A stretch of 64,000 nucleotides of DNA from Sepioteuthis lessoniana (GCA_963585895.1 CAUZXS010000153.1:93313-157312), one strand, 5' to 3'; positions 33,121 through 44,097 are shown, numbered from the stretch's first letter. The notes: a model not told the origin generated them from the letters alone. Numbers and translations are program-made.

Positions 33121-33404
33121 GTAATAACAATGATGAAACGCATTTACATACTTTGAAGATGGATTGAGGGCTACAAATCACGGGAGAAGATTTATCTCTT
33201 TATGTACATCTATGATGTTAAGTTATTTGCAAAACTGAAAATAAACTAGAAACCTTGACACGACAGAATAATTCACTGCTTTGATATAGGATTAGAATTT
33301 ATTATTGAAAAATATGCCAAGCTGAAAATGATAGTGGGAAAATAGATACAAGGGAAGGAATAGAACTGCCAAATCAGGAAATCATCAATACGCCAGCAGA
33401 GAAA

Positions 33405-35140
33405 AAAAAACTACAATTACACCCAAATATTGAAAAAAAAATTACAATTACTCCGGAATATTGAAAAAAAAAAAAAACAACCTACAATTACGCCTGAATA
33501 TAGAAAAAGAAATTCAATTACTCCGGAATATTGAAAAAAAACTACAATTGCTCCCGAATACTGAAAAAAAAAATACAATTACTCCCTAATACTGAAAAAA
33601 AAAACTACAATTACTCTGAAATATTGAAAAAATACAATTACTCCGGAATATTGAAAAAAGCTATGATTACTCCCAAATGCTGAAAGAAAACTACGATTAC
33701 TCTGGAATTTAATAAAAAACTACAATTACCTCGGAATATTGAAAAAACTAAAATTTCTCTGAAATATTGAAAAAAAAAACTACAATTATTCCGGAATATT
33801 GAAAAAAAAAAAAACAACAACAAATTCTTCGATATTGTGAAAAAACTACAATTACTTCGAAATATTAAAAAAGAAAACTACAATTACTCTGTAATATTAT
33901 AAAAAACTACAATTGCTTCGGGATATTGAAAAAAAAAACTACAATTACTCTGGAATATTGAAAAAATACAATTACTCCGGAATATTGAAAAAAGCTATGA
34001 TTACTTCCAAATGATGAAAGAAAACTACGATTACTCTGAAATATTGAAAAAAATTACGATTGCTCCGGAATCTTGAAAAAACTACAATTTCCCTGGAATA
34101 TTGAAAAAAAATTACTCTAGAGTATTGAAAAGAACTACAATTACTCCGGAATATTGAAAAGAACTACAATTACTCCGGAATATTGAAAAGAACTACAATT
34201 ACTCCGGAATATTGAAAAGAACTACAATTACTCTGGAATATTGAAAAGAACTACAATTACTCCGGAATATTGAAAAGAACTACAATTACTCTGGAATATT
34301 GAAAAGAACTACAATTACTCTGGAATATTGAAAAGAACTACAATTACTCCGGAATATTGAAAAGAATTACAATTACTCTGGAATATTGAAAAGAACTACA
34401 ATTACTCCGGAATATTGAAAAGAACTACAATTACTCCGGAATATTGAAAAGAATTACAATTACTCCGGAATATTGAAAAGAACTACAATTACTCCGGAAT
34501 ATTGAAAAGAACTACAATTACTCCGGAATATTGAAAAGAATTACAATTACTCTGGAATATTGAAAAGAACTACAATTACTCCGGAATATTGAAAAGAATT
34601 ACAATTACTCTGGAATATTGAAAAGAACTACAATTACTCCGGAATATTGAAAAGAACTACAATTACTCCGGAATATTGAAAAGAACTACAATTACTCCGG
34701 AATATTGAAAAGAACTACAATTACTCCTGAATATTGAAAAAACTACAATTACTCTGGAATATTGAAAAGAACTACAATTACTCCGGAATATTGAAAAGAA
34801 CTACAATTACTCCGGAATATTGAAAAGAATTACAATTACTCTGGAATATTGAAAAGAACTACAATTACTCCGGAATATTGAAAAGAACTACAATTACTCC
34901 GGAATATTGAAAAGAACTACAATTACTCCTGAATATTGAAAAAACTACAATTACTCTGGAATATTGAAAAGAACTACAATTACTCCGGAATATTGAAAAG
35001 AACTACAATTACTCCGGAATATTGAAAAGAACTACAATTACTCCGGAATATTGAAAAGAACTACAATTACTCCGGAATATTGAAAAAACTACAATTACTC
35101 TGGAATATTGAAAAAAACTACAATTATTCCGGAATACTGG
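33405..35140 (+). repeat. 29-bp minisatellite, about 60 units
   Basis: Consensus unit AACTACAATTACTCCGGAAT plus ATTGAAAAG (29 bp). The left third (33405-34110) is diverged in sequence and unit length. The right part is highly homogeneous, with alternating CCGG/CTGG and AACTAC/AATTAC variants, and a longer period: a CCTGAATATTGAAAAAAC variant recurs at 34721 and 34923 (202 bp apart, seven units less one base). It lies between fragments of the same LINE family. Confidence 0.95.
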
Positions 35141-35531
35141 TAGCGAAGATCATAAAAAAATAGTGTTTCAAACGAACGAAAAAGCGTCCGGAAACCAAAC
35201 TCAGCAGCAGGAATCTCATCAAAGGGATCAACATCTGAGCAGTCCCCCTTATAAGATCCTCAGGACTATTCTTAGAAGGAACAAGTGAGTATCTCAGGAA
35301 AAGGACTCACTAACACTGAGGATTGCGTTGATGCATCAATACCAGGACTCGAGGACTACATTGAAAAGAGCAAAGAAAGACTAATCACAGCATCTAGCAA
35401 CTGTATTGGCAACATAAGAATAAATAGAAAACCAACAAATACTAGAAAACAAAAATGGCTGTTGTATAAACAATTGCATCAATACTTCAAACGACAAACT
35501 GGCGAGATTGCGCACGAGAAGAAATGGACAT

Positions 35532-35826
35532 TCATGTTTACCTATTTACCCAACCCCTCCGCTCGGGCAGGATATGACACAAGGTCAATTATTTTAAGCA
35601 GAGTTTAACAGGTTTGAATTCAGAGTTTTCCTTTTCCTAGACTAGTTGTCTCACCAAGGCTGAAAAACCCAGTCTTCCCTGCTATTTACCCATAGCTAGA
35701 GGGGGTATAATTGGATTCATACCTTTCCCAAGGGTATTAGTGCTATGTGAAATGCAAACAGTCTCGTCCAGGATTTGAACTCGTGTCACCATATCCATTT
35801 CCTGCGATAACCACGGGCACCTCCTA
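35532..35826 (-). mobile_element. SINE-B inserted in the LINE
   Basis: Tail at the left (CAACCCCTCCGCTCGGGCAGG) and tRNA-like head at the right (GATTTGAACTCGTGTCACC). AAATGGACAT occurs at 35522-35531 and again at 36420-36429, framing the whole 35532-36419 insert. Confidence 0.85.
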
Positions 35827-35829
35827 AAT

Positions 35830-36260
35830 AAAAATATATGAAACTATATAATCATTGGTATTAGATAAGACTACTTGAAACGATACGACTGTGTGCAAAT
35901 TATTTTAGCATTAAGTAACCCACAATAGTTGATATGTCATTAAAACAAAGATTCTGAAACAAAAACCTTTTCTGCATAACAAATGACTTTATTGATTGTT
36001 CAAAAAACAAATTCCTTTTTTATATTCAGCAATGAAAATGTAAACTAAAAAAAGAAAAACAACAAAATGAAAAAATAATAGTTGTCATGTTCTAATTAAT
36101 TGTTTTAGTGCAAAATACAATTTTCATTGACAAGTCATAAAAGCAGCTATTTGCAAAGTGACTCTTATAGGATAATTAACATTTCCAATAGAAATTGTAT
36201 CATTTATGTATGGTTTGACACTTCTGCTTAGGATTAAAGTGTAGTATCTGTACATATGTA
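35830..36260. other. Unassigned insert DNA between two SINE-B pieces
   Basis: Contains a CACAATAGTTGATATGTC segment resembling a SINE-A/repeat R 3' module (35925-35945). The remainder is AT-rich and unassigned. Confidence 0.45.
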
Positions 36261-36261
36261 A

Positions 36262-36419
36262 ATACCATAGCTGAAGGCTGAAGAATCCAGTCTTTCCTAC
36301 TAATAATAATTGGATTCATACCTTTCCCAAGGGTATTAGTGCTATGCGAAATGCAATCAATCTCGTCCAGGATTTGAACTTGTGTCGTCTTGTCCATTTC
36401 CTACAACGATAACCATTAC
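36262..36419 (-). mobile_element. SINE-B partial, head side
   Basis: Carries the CCCAAGGGTATTAGTGC body and a complete head, ending exactly at the second AAATGGACAT. The tail is missing. Confidence 0.75.
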
Positions 36420-36571
36420 AAATGGACATAGCAACAGAAGGGAAACCTCAAGAGAAAAACGAATTCTCTTCTAATATGAGCAAAAAATAACGCCGTAATG
36501 ACCTATTATATCAAAGCGAAAGAGAAAAAAAATTTAATCATGAAAAGCGAATACAGCCAAAAAGCACAAAC

Positions 36572-36957
36572 GAGGAATTTCGGTTCATGCCTTTGAGTTT
36601 TGTTAGGCTGAGAACCTTTCGGCTCAGCACATGGGTTAGTTAGGTGCAAACATTGATGCAGGAATTGAGACTAGACACTGGACGAAGACGGTCGACTTTT
36701 GGGGCTCGCTGAGGCGAGACGAATTTGCGCGCCGTGGGCACGAGATAGGGGCCTGATGAATAAGACAGCATAGCAAGATTGTGTCTCTCCTCCTTATGTC
36801 GAAACCTTTTACTCGAAGTTAATAAAAAGGTTTCGTACCTGAACAAGAAGTAGTTACGTGTTTTCGAATTTCGAGATTCCTATGTTCTTTATATATTCTA
36901 TAGTAATGAACATTATATGTCTATTTCGCACATGGCGTTAATTGTGGCTATAGTACA
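36572..36957 (+). mobile_element. Solo LTR, family LTR-E, shortened
   Basis: Matches LTR-E from AATTTCGGTTCATGCC to a TAGTACA end. GAGG at 36572-36575 and 36958-36961 may be the target duplication. The first ~20 bp and a central ~130 bp of the family are missing. It includes AGTTAATAAAAAGG with the AATAAA signal. Confidence 0.7.
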
Positions 36958-36996
36958 GAGGTACAAGACAAGGTACATCTGAGTGGGAAAGGACAT

Positions 36997-37556
36997 TGTC
37001 TTTGTACCATCGGACCAAAGTGTTGTGTTTTAAAGAAAGGAGTCCGTAGAAAAAGAAATACTCAAACTCGAAATTTAAGGGAGAAAAATAGTAGTCATTT
37101 TTTATTCACTTGCACTACAATAGTTGCAGCTCGAAGAGTTCATTTCGTTATGTTCTTCCTCTCCCTTCTTCTTGGTGGCGTCGGCGGGTGTCGGTGATAG
37201 CCTGCTGTTGACACGCTCCTGACAGTTGGGTCATAATAGGCTGGGTAGGACGGGTCGGGGTCTCCTGAACCTTTGACGCACCTGTTTTGCACCCTGTCTT
37301 CAACTATCCCAAAATCTCCTGACTTGTTTTCTTATATGGAGATTTTGAAGAACAAATCGAAGATCCCAGAATGTTCGATGTCACCAGTGAAACTGTCGTA
37401 AAACACGTGATAATTCATGTGTGATTATATTAAAATCACGTCTGAACCCTGTAGGTCATTCTGCCCGCACGCGCTAGGTTCGTGACATTTTCACTGAGTG
37501 ATGACAGCCGATGCGCTCGTGCGTTCTCAACGACAGCGCCCGTCCGTTATATTACA
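36997..37556. mobile_element. LTR-like insert in the LINE
   Basis: A 560-bp GC-richer block separates two LINE pieces that are adjacent in other copies (GTGGGAAAGG and CACTGGGAATT). It starts near TGTCTTTGTACC and ends near GTTATATTACA, the TG...CA form of an LTR. I cannot define a clean target duplication. Confidence 0.4.
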
Positions 37557-38057
37557 CACTGGGAATTATGCGAGCGATTAAGAATTATTAATTAACAAAG
37601 AACTTATTATCTAGGGTGCTTTGCCGTTTCACCTAATCACAGAGAGAGAAAATAAAAGTGAATAAAAAGAGAGACAGAATATTTGGATCTTGCTGGAGAA
37701 TTAAAAATCTGTGAAAATGTGAGGGATAATTGTTGCAACTGGAACAATTGCCAAAGTCTGATACAAGAGACAGCAGAAAGTAGAGATCGTTGGAAGAATC
37801 GAAACAGTCCAGGCTGCTGTATTGTTAAGATTGGCCAGAATATTGAGAATGTAATATAATGACTTAGCTGGCGACGTGGATGAACTTAGCAGATTCAATG
37901 CGGTCGCAAGATAACATCAACAAAGTGATTTCACAGGAAAGAGAAAATAAAGGAGGATGGCAAAGAATACAATTTATTGCTTATGGATAGAGTGACAGAT
38001 ATTTCCGTTCGCAGTTAAGATCAACAAATTACCGAAAAAAAAACGGAAGTATGTAAA

Positions 38058-38735
38058 AGTAAAGTTGGCGACTGTAGTCGAGGGCGACCAGAAGACCCCC
38101 CTTTTCAATGGCTCCTACACGGAGGTGTAGGGGAGGGCGCTACTCCTTTCCATGGATTGCTCCACTTTACCCTTGATGTTGTATAGCCACACACATATAC
38201 ATAATACAAATATACAAATGAACAAACGAACACATTTCTTTATAAAAATACAATCTCTCACGCTTTATTCTCGAAAGGGTGATGTTTCTTGTGCGTGAGA
38301 GATGAGCTGGAGGCGGGGACAGACTGCTATATTGACCCCAAGTTCTTCTGACCATAGCAGCACTTCTTTCTCATCTTTGCTGGGTTGCTCATCCGTGGGT
38401 CATTGAGGGCCCAAAGCCCTCAGTCTGCCGCTGGCTCTCGATTCGGCATCTTGTCACCAACTGACTCCAACTCCAACTGACCCAAGCCGTCTCTGTTCTG
38501 GTTATATTTTTGTTTGACGTCCACCTGCTTCCGCTGTTCTTCCGCTTATTTACACAGGTGCATCTCTTGATTGACGGCTCGGTCGAGTGTCAATATGTTA
38601 CATTGATACGTACCTTATATTGCTGAGTGTTAAGCAAGGAGGTATCAAGAACCATTTTTAAAGTCTTTGATATGATGCGACCTGGGATTGAACCCAGGTC
38701 TCCTGGACCATTGGCGAAAGTTCCGATAACCAGCC
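38058..38735 (-). mobile_element. SINE-D split by a solo LTR
   Basis: 38058-38176 (3' half, from AAGTTGGCGACTGTAGTCG) and 38603-38735 (with GGGATTGAACCCAGGTCTCC as a well-kept box B in reverse) are one SINE-D interrupted by the LTR at 38177-38602. Confidence 0.8.
38177..38602 (-). mobile_element. Solo LTR, family LTR-F
   Basis: On the plus strand it begins TGTTGTATAGCC and ends ATATGTTACA, with TTGA at 38173-38176 and 38603-38606. In sense orientation (minus) it contains GAATAAAGCGTGAGAG, a polyadenylation-like signal, near the 3' end. No internal region remains. Homologues lie at 43474 (plus) and 55366 (minus). Confidence 0.85.
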
Positions 38736-38739
38736 ATAA

Positions 38740-39080
38740 ACAGAAAATACGTGATAAAAATAGGATGTTCACATTCCTGTATGGGACTTGAAAAGACAAT
38801 ATAAGTTCTGTAAATTTGGACTTAAGGTAGAGACCCGCTGGTCACTCAAGCGAAGAGGGAGGTCTGCTGGTCACTCAAGCAAACCTGTTGGTTCCCCCGT
38901 ATGTGTTCTCCGGCCGTTGCACTACTTTAAAAAAAGGGTCCCTGCCACAGAAGAATGATATGTGTGAACTCTCTCTGACTGTATTCCTACTTCACACAAA
39001 CGTCGCCGTCGAAGAATAACAATATAAATTATATTTTTATATATCTACGAGTCCTTCGTTGTTCGTCTAGCGGTATGATA
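38740..39080. other. Unassigned DNA ending in a tRNA-Pro-like half
   Basis: 38829-38885 contains two copies of CTGGTCACTCAAGC. The right end has GTTCGTCTAGCGGTATGAT (39060-39078), which looks like the 5' half of a tRNA-Pro. No 3' half follows. Confidence 0.4.
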
Positions 39081-39084
39081 TGCA

Positions 39085-39227
39085 ACAAGAAGAGTTCTGG
39101 AGAACTAAGAAAACATGCAGTTACTCAGAAAGACCACAAACTAACGCTGATGAGAAAAACTCTCAAGGAGTGAAAATCCTATGACAATTAGATGTATCAA
39201 ATTAGCGCAAAAGGAGTACAAGACTAG
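39085..39227 (+). pseudogene. L1-REL LINE scraps leading into the minisatellite
   Basis: 3'-end sequence (CTCAGAAAGACCACAAACTAACGC) is followed by GCAAAAGGAGTACAAGACTAG, the start of another copy. That second segment is where the 38-bp array begins. Confidence 0.65.
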
Positions 39228-40166
39228 ATTGGTACAAAGAGTATATAGGAGTACAAGACGTATTGATTGGTATAAAGAGTATATAGGAGTACAAGTCATA
39301 TAGATTGGTATAAAGAGTATATAGGAGTACTAGACATATAGATTGGTATAAAGAGTATATAGGAGTACTAGACATATAGATTGGTATAAAGAGTATATAG
39401 GAGTACTAGACATATAGATTGGTATAAAGAGTATATAGGAGTACTAGACATATAGATTGGTATAAAGAGTATATAGGAGTACTAGACATATAGATTGGTA
39501 TAAAGAGTATATAGGAGTACTAGACATATAGATTGGTATAAAGAGTATATAGGAGTACTAGACATATAGATTGGTATAAAGAGTATATAGGAGTACTAGA
39601 CATATTGATTGGTATAAAGAGTATATAGGAGTACTAGACATATAGATTGGTATAAAGAGTATATAGGAGTACTAGACATATTGATTGGTATAAAGAGTAT
39701 ATAGGAGTACTAGACATATTGATTGGTATAAAGAGTATATAGGAGTACTAGACATATTGATTGGTATAAAGAGTATATAGGAGTACTAGACATATAGATT
39801 GGTATAAAGAGTATATAGGAGTACTAGACATATTGATTGGTATAAAGAGTATATAGGAGTACTAGACATATAGATTGGTATAAAGAGTATATAGGAGTAC
39901 TAGACATATAGATTGGTATAAAGAGTATATAGGAGTACTAGACATATTGATTGGTATAAAGAGTATATAGGAGTACTAGACATATTGATTGGTAGAAAGA
40001 GTATATAGGAGTACAAGTCATATAGATTGGTATAAAGAGTATATAGGAGTACTAGACATATAGATTGGTATAAAGAGTATATAGGAGTACTAGACATATA
40101 GATTGGTATAAAGAGTATATAGGAGTACTAGACATATAGATTGGTATAAAGAGTATATAGGAGTGA
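39224..40166 (+). repeat. 38-bp minisatellite, about 25 units
   Basis: Unit AGATTGGTATAAAGAGTATA plus TAGGAGTACTAGACATAT (38 bp). Units are nearly identical, differing mainly at AGATTGG/TGATTGG. The GGAGTACAAGACTAGATTGG start matches the LINE linker region, so the array seems to have grown from LINE sequence. Confidence 0.95.
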
Positions 40167-40169
40167 GTA

Positions 40170-40738
40170 CAAGACTGGATGCGGATGGTGTTCCAACAAT
40201 GAAGCATATTTCTCTGGGCTTTTGAGATGTAAACAGATCACCTAATCCAAGCCAGAAATAGACCTCGTGATAATTAACTCAAAAAGACTATCAGCTAACG
40301 CTGGTGTGATCCCTTTAACATACAAACGGATCACCTAATCCCGGCCAGAAGATCACACCTCATAATAATCAACAAAAAAAAAAGAGAATCTGTAAAATTC
40401 TCAACTTTGCTGTCCCGGCGGACCACAAAATAAATCTGAAGGAAAGTGAAAAGAAGGATAAGTACCTCGACCTTGCTAGAGAATTGAAAAAGCTGTGGAA
40501 CATGAAAGTAACGATTGTGTCAATTGTGATTGGTGCTTTAGGCACAATAACTAAAGGATTATTAAAAGGCCTGGAAGACTTGGAAGTTGGCGAACGGGTA
40601 GAGACAATCCAAACGACAGCATTGCTAAGAACGGCTAGAATCCTGAGATGAGTCCTGGAGACTTGAGGAGACTTGCTCTCACTCCAGTGAAAAACCATCA
40701 GCTAACGCTGATGTGAAAAACTCTAAAGGAGTAAATAA
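40170..40738 (+). pseudogene. L1-REL LINE 3' end
   Basis: From the linker/nuclease region (truncated) through FAVPADHKINLKESEKKDKY-like sequence to ILRRVLET-like sequence and the 3' end GCTGATGTGAAAAACTC. AATAATA follows. Confidence 0.75.
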
Positions 40739-40740
40739 TA

Positions 40741-41495
40741 ATAGCAGTACAAAACAATACCTTATGGACTAATCATATCAAAGCAAGAATAGGTACGACA
40801 CAAGAAAATTGCAAATGTATCTTACGTGGTGACAGAGACGAAAGAATCAATCACATTATAAGCGAATGACGCAAACTAGCACAAAAAGAGTACGAGACTA
40901 GACACGACTGGGTGGGAAAGGTGATCCATTAGGAATTGTGCAAGAAATTGAAATTTGATCATACAAACGAATGGTATATGAGCAACCCAGACTCCGTCCG
41001 AGAAAATAAGACACACAAACTCCGCTGGGTTTCCAAATACAAACGGATCATCTATTCTCGGCCAAACGATCAGGCCTAATAAAAGTAAAAAAACAAAACA
41101 AAACAAAAAAAAAAAAAAACCCAGAAAAGAGAGAATTTACAAAGTGTGAACTTTGCTGTCGCGCCTAACAACAGAGTAAAATTAAAAGAAAGTGAAAAGA
41201 AGGATAAGTACCTAGATCTTGCTAGGGGATTGTAAAAAAAAACAAACTGTGCAATATGAAAGCGACGGTTATACCAATTATTGTAAGTGGTGAATTGTTA
41301 CAGTCACCAAAGAATTCGTACAAGGACTAAAGGACTTGGAGATAAGACCACGAGTCGAGAACATCCAAAATACAGCATTATTAGCATCGGCCAGAATACC
41401 GAGAAAAGTCTTGGAAACTTGAGGAAACTTATTGTCACTCAAACTCTAGTGTTAGACCATCTGCTAACGCCGATGTGAAGAACTCTCAAAACAGT
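40741..41495 (+). pseudogene. L1-REL LINE 3' end
   Basis: Starts at the AVQNNTLWTNHIKARIGTTQ-like block, passes the finger (CILRGDRDERINHIISE, with the first Cys pair partly altered) and ends near 41485 with a TAATAATAATTAT tail. An A-rich expansion at 41088-41120 lies in the nuclease region. Confidence 0.75.
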
Positions 41496-41512
41496 AATAA
41501 TAATAATTATAA

Positions 41513-42232
41513 GAAGAAGAACCAGTTATATCAAAGCTATAATAGATAAGAGGCAGCAAAATAGCAAATGTAGACGATGCGGTGACAGAGATGAAACGAT
41601 CAATCACATGATAAGCGAATGCAGAAAATTAGCGCTGAAGGAATATAAGACTAGACATGATTGGGTCGGCAAAGTGAATCACTGGGAGATGTGGAAGAAA
41701 TTTAAATTTGACCATACAAACAAATGGTATATGCACAACCCAGTACCTGTCCACGAAAATGATACACATAAACTCCTATGGGACTTCGACATACACACGG
41801 ATCAGCTAATCCCGGCCAGAAGACCAGACTTAATAATAATCAACAAAAAAAAAAAAAAAAAAAAGAAAGAAAGAAAAAAAAAGAAGAGAATATGCAAAAT
41901 TGTCGACTTTGCTATCCCGGCTGACCACAGAATAAAACTGAAAGAATGTGAAAAGAAAGATAAGTACCTCGACTTTGTGGAACATGCAGGTGACAATTAT
42001 ACCAATTGTTATTGGTGTGTTTGGAACAGTAACTAAAGGATTACTAAAGGGACAGAAGGTCTTGGAAGTTGGCGGACGAGTGGAGACCATCCAAACGATA
42101 GCATTATTGAGAACGGATAGAATACTGAGAAGAGTCCTTGAGACTTGAGGAGACTTGTTGTCACTCAAACTCCAGTGAAAAACCATCAGCTAACGCTGAT
42201 GTGAAAAACTCTAATGAGTAAATAATAATAGT
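41513..42232 (+). pseudogene. L1-REL LINE 3' end with lysine expansion
   Basis: The frame at 41608-42036 includes SECRKLALKEYKTRHDWVGK, WDFDIHTDQLIPARRPDL, a run of about 20 mostly lysine codons, then KIVDFAIPADHR. The run sits between the PD and the downstream D of the nuclease and lengthens that spacing well beyond the usual 12-14 residues. The 3' end is at about 42220, followed by AATAATA. Confidence 0.8.
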
Positions 42233-42234
42233 AT

Positions 42235-42540
42235 TTGTATAGTTTTCTAAGATGGAGTTTGATAATTTGTATCGCTTGAATTATTCGGAGCATTGATCTT
42301 ATCTTTATGGTTATAGAGACAACGTTTCGGCCGATAGGTCCTCTTTCAGGTGTTTCATGTTGAACTCCGGAGCCTACACAGAGCCTCACACTGAACCCTT
42401 TATTTAATCCACAGGGATAGACTGTTCTAATTCTGTTAAATATATGTTAAGTTATAGAAAATATTCCTTGTTATTCATACTTGTAGTTGGGATTGAACCT
42501 GCAATCTCCAGATGATTCCACTAAGAAGCACATTCAAACA
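42235..42540 (-). mobile_element. SINE-F copy
   Basis: Contains the ACAACGTTTCGGCCGATAGG block at the left and GGGATTGAACCTGCAATCTCC at the right, a reversed box B. Confidence 0.65.
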
Positions 42541-42544
42541 AAAC

Positions 42545-42660
42545 GCCTTACCGACGGCGTTATGTGCCCTTACCAGACAACGGAAGAAGGCCGAAGTACA
42601 TATCGGCCGAAACGATGTAAGTATATCAATAAAGATGCGGTCAACAGTTCGAATATTCCA
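42545..42660 (+). mobile_element. SINE-F fragment in opposite orientation
   Basis: GAAGAAGGCCGAAGTACATA to GGCCGAAACGATGTAAGTAT, the reverse orientation of 42235-42540, so the pair forms a partial inverted repeat. Confidence 0.55.
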
Positions 42661-42704
42661 TTTATAATAATAGATTATTATTATTACTAATTATTTTTAT
42701 TATT

Positions 42705-43170
42705 ATGACTAAAAAGAAACGCAGTTTATTCCAAGCAGCGGTTGTATCGACACTGCTATATGGATGCACTACATGGACGCTAACAAAACGGCTGGAAAAA
42801 AAGCTTGACGGCAATTACACAAGAATGCTGACAGCGATATTGAACAAGTCCTGGAGACAACACCCCACAAAACACCAACTATACGGCCACCTAACTCTCA
42901 TCACGAAAACTATCCAAGTTAGACGAACCAGACATGCAGGACACTGCTGAAGAAGCAGAGACGAGTTCATAAGTGATGTACTCCTATGGACCCCCACATA
43001 TGGCCGAGCAAAACAGGACGACCAGTTCGAACATACATACTGCAGTTCTGTGGGGATACGGGATGTAGCCCTGAAGACCTGTCAGAGGAGATGAACGATA
43101 GGGAGAAGTGGCGAGAGAGGGTCAGGGATAGCCGTGCTGGCTGCATGACAAGATGATGATGATGATATAT
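42705..43170 (+). pseudogene. RTE-like LINE 3' end
   Basis: FQAAVVSTLLYGCTTWTLTK, EKKLDGNYTRML, NKSWRQHPTKHQLYGH and RRTRHAGHC are in one frame to a stop at about 42950. The remainder (DVLLWTPTYGRAKQ, then a DREKWRERV-like block in a shifted frame) reaches an ATGATG tail at 43153-43167. It begins directly after a TTATTATT tract. Confidence 0.8.
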
Positions 43171-43473
43171 TACAATGATTATAGATTATGTTCGTATGAA
43201 AGTATGTATATTCTATACAATATTGGATTGTAAAAAATAGGAAGCAATAACAGAAGCCAGAGAAGCTGCTACCCTTTGGGACTTTTCTTTTTAAACCGAC
43301 AGAAAAATAAAGAAAAATAAACAACAAATAGTGGTTATGGACTATTAAAGTATCATGCCTTCCAAGTGATGTGTCAGAGATAATATAGAAGCAATCGCAA
43401 ACATGTGAAAATAGAAAATTCAAAAATGTGGCTTCTTAAAACAACCACTGAGCCAGTTATTGTGTGAACCCTA

Positions 43474-44097
43474 TGTTGTATATTGACTTCCGACCCGGCC
43501 AAGCTGTCAAAATAAGAAAATGCACCTGTGTAAATAACAGGGGCATCCGTTCGAGGAATATCAGGATATAACCTTGACGGTGGACGGGTTGAATTGAGTG
43601 CGATTTGTGACGCCCACAAGATGAAGGTGGGTGTCGAACAATTATATAACCCAGATGAAGACAGGAAGTCAGTCAGTTGGAGTTCAAATCAGTTGGAGTT
43701 CAGGCTGTCGGAGATAAGATGCGGTAGAGAAAACCAGCACCCAGCAGAGGGGGCCCTCAGGACCCCCGATTGAGCAGTTGCATTTGGAGAGAAGATGCTG
43801 GAATGAGGAACATGTCCTAGAGAGGCTGGGCCTCCAGGCCACCGGTTGGGCAGCCCAGGAGAACGGGAAAGAAACGCTGTTATGGTCATAAGAGTGGGGG
43901 TCAACATGTTACAGTTCTGTTCGGTCTCCAACTCCCTCTCACATATTAAAACCTTTAGTAACCCTTTCAAACCCTTTCAAATAAAGTGAGAGGTATATTT
44001 TTCTAAAGAACTGTGTCGCTCGTCTTTATTGTGTCGTTGTTATGATTCTGCATGCATCTGCATATGTGTATGTATAGTTGCTCATGGCTTTACAACA
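43474..44097 (+). mobile_element. Solo LTR, family LTR-F, long variant
   Basis: Begins TGTTGTATATTG and ends TTACAACA, with CCTA at 43470-43473 and 44098-44101. It shares with the reverse-oriented copies the ATGCACCTGTGTAAATAA block, the TCAGTTGGAGTT repeats, a GGGCCCTCAGGACCC block and AAATAAAGTGAGAG, a polyadenylation-like signal about 110 bp from the end. Uninterrupted host sequence on both sides and no internal region mark it as a solo LTR. Confidence 0.85.

Larger units (their letters stand above)
35155..37920 (+). pseudogene. L1-REL LINE copy split by several insertions
   Basis: The LINE can be pieced together as 35155-35531 (upstream block with ASIPGLEDYIEKSKERLI and TRKQKW, then FKRQTGEIAHEKKWT), 36420-36571 (WxRKGN, then the SNNxI-like block), 36958-36996 (YKTRYI.VGK), 37557-37600 (HWELCERL) and 37650-37920 (LDLAGEL to the C-terminal block). 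Breaks correspond to SINE-B insertions, an LTR-E and a further LTR-like insert. Order and strand are conserved across all the pieces. Confidence 0.75.

Noticed and set aside
33405-35140. CRISPR-like array
   Set aside because: The 29-bp units are directly abutting with no unique spacers, and the DNA is clearly animal; this is a minisatellite.
39224-40166. CRISPR-like array
   Set aside because: The 38-bp units have no spacers and derive from LINE sequence.
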